Assembly: GCA_001769385.1 (NCBI GenBank)
Contig: MEPB01000088.1
Coordinates: 1 to 64,000 of the forward strand
DNA length: 64,000 nucleotides
Source of the DNA: Bacteroidetes bacterium RIFCSPLOWO2_12_FULL_35_15
GTDB taxonomy: Bacteria; Bacteroidota; Bacteroidia; 2-12-FULL-35-15
Direction: 5' to 3'
Part shown: positions 62,074 to 64,000 of the stretch, piece after piece
How the letters are laid out: each line of letters begins with the position of its first letter
Position numbering within the stretch: the first letter of the stretch is position 1
Made by a program: the position numbers and the translations under genes
Notes under the pieces: model-generated
Told to the model about the DNA's origin: nothing
The model's input: only the letters and a program-made list of their open reading frames with translations
Databases searched by the model: none

Positions 62074-62838
62074 ATGCGCAAACTGCTCTATTTATTCGGA
62101 TTACTCTTGTTTTTTTCAAGTTGTGGATGGCTTAATCCCAGCATTATGCTTACAACCGGTAAAGATTATAAATATGCCAAAACGCCTGACAGCACCAAAG
62201 TATTAGAATACAAAATATCACCAAATGATATTCTTGGGTTTAATATTTATTCAAACGATGGCTTTAAGTTGATCGACCTAACATCCTTAAATAGTGCAAA
62301 CACCAGCTATAGAATGAGTTCGGATTTAAAATACCTCGTTGAATCGGATGGAAATGTGAAGCTGCCAATATTAGGAAGAAAAAAACTTAGTGGATTAACG
62401 ATTCGTGAAGCCGAATTAATGTTAGAAGATTCCTATTCAGCTTTTTATGTAAAACCTTTTGTATTGATGACCATCACAAACAAAAGAGTAATTGTATTTC
62501 CGGGAAACCCTGGTGATGCTAAAACCATTCCTTTAGTTTACAATAACACAACACTTATTGAAGCTATTGCCTTGGCTGGTGGTATTTCTGATGATGGGAA
62601 AGCAAAACAAATAAAACTCATTCGTCAAAATAAAGATAAATATGATGTTTATTTAATCGACCTTTCTAAAATTGAAGGCTTAAATCAGGCAAACATGGTG
62701 TTGCAGGCAAATGATATTATTTATGTTGAACCAAGACGTAAATACAGTAGCAAATTTGTTGGAGAAATGGCTCCAATTATAAGTATTCTAACAAGTGCAT
62801 TTTTAGTATTCACTTACGTTAGTGTGCTTAATAGGTAA
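62074..62838 (+). CDS. Wza-type polysaccharide export lipoprotein
   Basis: A 254-residue lipoprotein: RKLLYLFGLLLFFSSC with the lipobox Cys at about residue 17, the Poly_export domain (YKISPNDILGFNIYSNDGFK, VESDGNVKLPILGRKKLSGL) and an SLBB-like domain (VIVFPGNPGDAKTIPLVYNN, LIEAIALAGGISDDGKAK). A C-terminal hydrophobic helix (PIISILTSAFLVFTYVSVL) would cross the outer membrane. The ATG at 62074 gives the signal peptide; an upstream frame from 62053 adds seven residues. It precedes the Wzc-like gene by 18 bases. Confidence 0.9.
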   Translation: MRKLLYLFGLLLFFSSCGWLNPSIMLTTGKDYKYAKTPDSTKVLEYKISPNDILGFNIYSNDGFKLIDLTSLNSANTSYRMSSDLKYLVESDGNVKLPILGRKKLSGLTIREAELMLEDSYSAFYVKPFVLMTITNKRVIVFPGNPGDAKTIPLVYNNTTLIEAIALAGGISDDGKAKQIKLIRQNKDKYDVYLIDLSKIEGLNQANMVLQANDIIYVEPRRKYSSKFVGEMAPIISILTSAFLVFTYVSVLNR

Positions 62839-62856
62839 AATAAATTATTCACAAAG

Positions 62857-64000
62857 ATGCTTCAGGAAGACATATCAAAAACCAATGATAACTTTGAACG
62901 CTATAAAGAACGCATTTCAAATTTTAGCGGAGAATTTGAACTAGGTCTTTTTATTTTTATTGCGCGTAAAAGTTTTTTTTGGATCATCCTTTTTTTTATT
63001 TTAGCTTTTTTAGGTGCTTCCGCTTATCTGCGTTATACAACTCCTATTTTCGAATCAAGCAGTGTTCTGCAAATTGAAACAACCAATCAGGCAAGTAAGC
63101 TTTTAAATGTTGGAAATATTACAGAACCTGATAATGGACTTGCAGAAGGTATAGAACTTTTAAAATCAAAAGTTTTTTTAAAACGAGTTTTATCCCAACT
63201 GCCCCTTCAGGCCAGTTATTATGCTGAAGGAACTTTTAAAAACAACGAACTATATACTTCAAGCCCATATTCTGTTGACTATAAAATAATTAATCCAAAA
63301 ATTTCCGGAGTTAAAATTTATATTGATTTTGTTGACAGTACACATGGCACAATTAGTTATTCTTTTGATAATGAAACTGAACAACAACATAATTTTATTT
63401 CAAACAAATGGATGAAATTTCCGGAAATGGACTTGTTCATTTCCATAAAAAATTTCACAGAAATCGCAAACGAACAAAATGTAGTGAAGAAAAATGCCTA
63501 CTATTTCACGCTGAATGATTTAGATGCTATAGTTAATGAAAGCTATCCCAAAGTTGAAGTTAAATTACTAAATGATCAGGCAAAAACTATTCTTGTCTCC
63601 TATAAAGGGTTTAACCCCCAAAAAGCGGCTGACATAGTTTCTAAAATGACTGAAGAATATTCAAATTTTGATATTGAACGTAAAGGAGAAAGTTCCCTAA
63701 AAGTTATTGAGTTCATTGACCATCAGATTGATATTGTTTACGAACAATTAAAATCATCAGAAACTTCTATTCAGGAGTTTACAAAAAATAACAATGTTAC
63801 GAATACCGATATCGAAAATACAGCAAAAACAACTCGTTTAAATGCACTTGATGACCAAATCATTTCGCTTGAATTAGAAGAAAATGTATTAAACAAAATT
63901 GAAACTACACTTTCTAATTCTAAAAATATTGATACTTATACTTTAATAGCAATGCTGGCCGGAACTACAACTGAATCCAATATTACTTCCGCAGTAGAGG
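62857..64000 (+). CDS. Wzc/Wzz-type polysaccharide co-polymerase (partial, runs off the window)
   Basis: An open frame from the ATG at 62857 continues to the window end (381 codons seen). It begins MLQEDISKTNDNFERYKERI, has a membrane helix (FFWIILFFILAFLGASAYL, about 41-59), then a Wzz-type periplasmic domain (PIFESSSVLQIET, ELLKSKVFLKRVLSQLPL, ESSLKVIEFIDHQIDIVYEQ) with coiled-coil helices. A C-terminal tyrosine-kinase domain, as in Wzc, would lie beyond the window and cannot be confirmed. It controls polysaccharide chain length together with the Wza-like protein. Confidence 0.88.
   Translation, partial: MLQEDISKTNDNFERYKERISNFSGEFELGLFIFIARKSFFWIILFFILAFLGASAYLRYTTPIFESSSVLQIETTNQASKLLNVGNITEPDNGLAEGIELLKSKVFLKRVLSQLPLQASYYAEGTFKNNELYTSSPYSVDYKIINPKISGVKIYIDFVDSTHGTISYSFDNETEQQHNFISNKWMKFPEMDLFISIKNFTEIANEQNVVKKNAYYFTLNDLDAIVNESYPKVEVKLLNDQAKTILVSYKGFNPQKAADIVSKMTEEYSNFDIERKGESSLKVIEFIDHQIDIVYEQLKSSETSIQEFTKNNNVTNTDIENTAKTTRLNALDDQIISLELEENVLNKIETTLSNSKNIDTYTLIAMLAGTTTESNITSAVE

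Noticed and set aside
1-64000. tRNA, rRNA, CRISPR array or phage/plasmid genes
   Set aside because: No T-loop plus acceptor structure, no regularly spaced identical repeats with unique spacers, and no integrase, replication or structural phage genes were seen.

Overview
The window comes from an AT-rich member of the Bacteroidota. The evidence is a flexirubin/aryl-polyene pigment locus with darA and darB, start-proximal TAnnTTTG promoter boxes instead of sigma70-type boxes, few Shine-Dalgarno sequences, and many TTTCGA-type intergenic palindromes. No rRNA, tRNA or CRISPR array was seen. I do not place it below phylum level.

Region 1 (1-27 kb). The left edge carries the tail of a REP-associated Y1 transposase and a GC-rich hairpin. 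From about 26.0 kb leftwards to 255, 25 minus-strand genes follow; all but one (20111-20920) form a flexirubin-type locus. It encodes several ketosynthases (three with a full Cys-His-His triad, two KS-like proteins without the Cys), two ACPs, a ketoreductase (FabG), two hotdog dehydratases with complementary half active sites, a thioesterase, DarA and DarB (dialkylresorcinol head group), a BtrH-like putative acyl-transfer enzyme, acyltransferases, a glycosyltransferase, an ABC exporter, an MMPL-acyltransferase-methyltransferase fusion, LolA and a lipoprotein, a polysaccharide deacetylase and an FAD-dependent desaturase/saturase-like enzyme. A methyltransferase is transcribed divergently. No tyrosine ammonia-lyase or acyl-AMP ligase is present, so the starter-unit steps must be encoded elsewhere.

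Region 2 (27-44 kb) is mostly housekeeping: an OmpA-domain protein, a YhhQ-type queuosine-precursor transporter, biotin genes (bioB, an outer-membrane-like protein, bioF, bioD, bioA), trmD, rplS, prfC, mtaB, a peptide-binding lipoprotein, a Pro-rich exported protein, an inositol-monophosphatase-family enzyme and a Crp/Fnr regulator. The regulator's promoter carries a perfect TGTGA-N6-TCACA palindrome.

Region 3 (43-55.5 kb) holds two small methyltransferase-like genes and two short unknown genes, followed by a seven-gene complex related to hydrogenase 4 and complex I. It has two tandem HyfB-like subunits, then HyfC-, HyfE-, HyfF-, HyfG- and HyfI-like subunits. The large subunit lacks the four NiFe-binding cysteines. 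The small subunit has lost three of four proximal-cluster cysteines but is fused to a ferredoxin-like domain that keeps ligands for one [4Fe-4S] cluster. It is therefore an energy-converting-hydrogenase-related (Ehr-like) complex of unknown reaction, and the most unusual system in the window.

Region 4 (55.5-64 kb) has a patatin-like phospholipase, a sodium:solute symporter, a putative phosphodiester glycosidase, and the start of an exopolysaccharide locus (asnB, a GT4 glycosyltransferase, a Wza-type export lipoprotein, and a Wzc/Wzz-type chain-length protein cut by the window end).

Palindromes and a MITE-like element sit in many of the longer gaps, several of them between otherwise co-directional genes.
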